Assembly: GCA_937899155.1 (NCBI GenBank)
Contig: CALDJM010000031.1
Span: 1 to 15,112, forward strand
Source of the DNA: an uncultured bacterium
GTDB lineage: Bacteria > Patescibacteriota > Dojkabacteria > SC72
Reading direction: 5' to 3'
Length of the DNA stretch: 15,112 nt
The notes under the pieces are model-generated. The model saw nothing but the letters and a program-made list of their open reading frames with translations, searched no databases and was not told the DNA's origin. A program made the position numbers and the translations under genes. This document shows, piece after piece, positions 14,844-15,112 of the stretch (position 1 is the first letter of the stretch; each line of letters begins with the position of its first letter).

Positions 14844-15112
14844 ACAATATGATCCTTTCCTTTTTCTCAAGTGCCTCCTGTGCTTTACTACAACTTTCTG
14901 GAATTATGGGGAAATATAATCCTGTAACTGTTTTTAAGAGATAGCTTAGATTGTTTAAAGTTGTCTGAACTGCTTCTTTTGCAAGATTTTTATCCCACGG
15001 TTCTTTTTCGGTAATATACTTATTCCCAAAATCAGCCAATTCATCTATTCGCTCTCCTACAAGAGCTATTTCATACTCATCATACAACTTCTCTATCTCT
15101 TCTTTATACTTC
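14827..15112 (-). CDS. metG: Methionyl-tRNA synthetase, C-terminal fragment (5' end outside window)
   Basis: MetG charges tRNA-Met and tRNA-fMet. About the last 94 codons are visible; the frame stays open to the window edge, so the rest lies beyond 15112. The piece matches the helical anticodon-binding domain: ADFGNKYITEKEPWDKN corresponds to the family's ANKYIDETKPW motif, followed by LSYLLKTVTGLYFPIIPESC and a final ILFQKL, like the end of short MetRS forms. There is no appended EMAPII-type tRNA-binding domain. A TTG at 15087 is not taken as a start because the frame continues upstream with plausible MetRS-like sequence. The gene precedes pilN on the same strand and its end overlaps the pilN promoter. 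Confidence 0.8.
   Translation of the reverse strand, partial: KYKEEIEKLYDEYEIALVGERIDELADFGNKYITEKEPWDKNLAKEAVQTTLNNLSYLLKTVTGLYFPIIPESCSKAQEALEKKERIILFQKLV

Noticed and set aside
15085..15087. A separate small gene starting at TTG 15087
   Set aside because: The reading frame continues to the window edge and the sequence matches the end of methionyl-tRNA synthetase.

Overview
The window reads as a compact stretch of chromosome from an AT-rich, small-genome bacterium, most likely a member of the Candidate Phyla Radiation (Patescibacteria). The clues are the DUF4012 protein, a PEGA-domain anchor protein, a RodZ-like protein with an extra Ig-like domain, a zinc-ribbon protein of a type I recall from these phyla, shortened versions of housekeeping proteins, very tight gene packing, and almost no Shine-Dalgarno sequences. 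The standard genetic code fits: TGA ends three genes and never falls inside a conserved domain, which argues against the UGA-recoding lineages. Dojkabacteria, Katanobacteria or Microgenomates are plausible, but the phylum is inference.

Left part (1-6534, + strand) holds chromosome and ribosome housekeeping genes. It opens inside ftsK (DNA translocase), followed by a rodZ-like morphology gene, dnaG (primase), a class I methyltransferase with a C-terminal zinc knuckle, and rsmA/ksgA (16S rRNA dimethyltransferase). The last three overlap end to start and probably form one operon.

Middle part (6553-11928, + strand) is a cell-envelope block. It has a small three-helix membrane protein, a WecA/MraY-family membrane protein with several family aspartates replaced, a membrane-anchored PEGA protein, and a 1000-residue fusion of an extended-SDR (epimerase-like) domain to a membrane-anchored DUF4012 domain. 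Function is not known for most of these. Together they suggest handling of a lipid-linked or surface glycan.

Right part holds a zinc-ribbon protein (-) and the primary sigma factor rpoD (+), whose start codons lie only 25 bp apart. Then, on the - strand, come pilN, pilO and a small membrane protein (type IV pilus alignment complex), and the 3' end of a methionyl-tRNA synthetase gene.

The most striking feature at the DNA level is the promoter layout. Five start codons (2101, 3082, 6553, 8279 and, on the - strand, 12263) are preceded at 6 or 7 nt by a TATAAT or one-mismatch -10 box, three of them with an upstream TG (extended -10). That places transcription starts at or next to the A of ATG, so these mRNAs would be leaderless. 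The RpoD encoded here keeps the region 3.0 residues known to read extended -10 elements. No RNA genes, CRISPR arrays or mobile elements were seen, and no stretch longer than 300 bp lacks a gene (the longest gap is 73 bp, 2028-2100).
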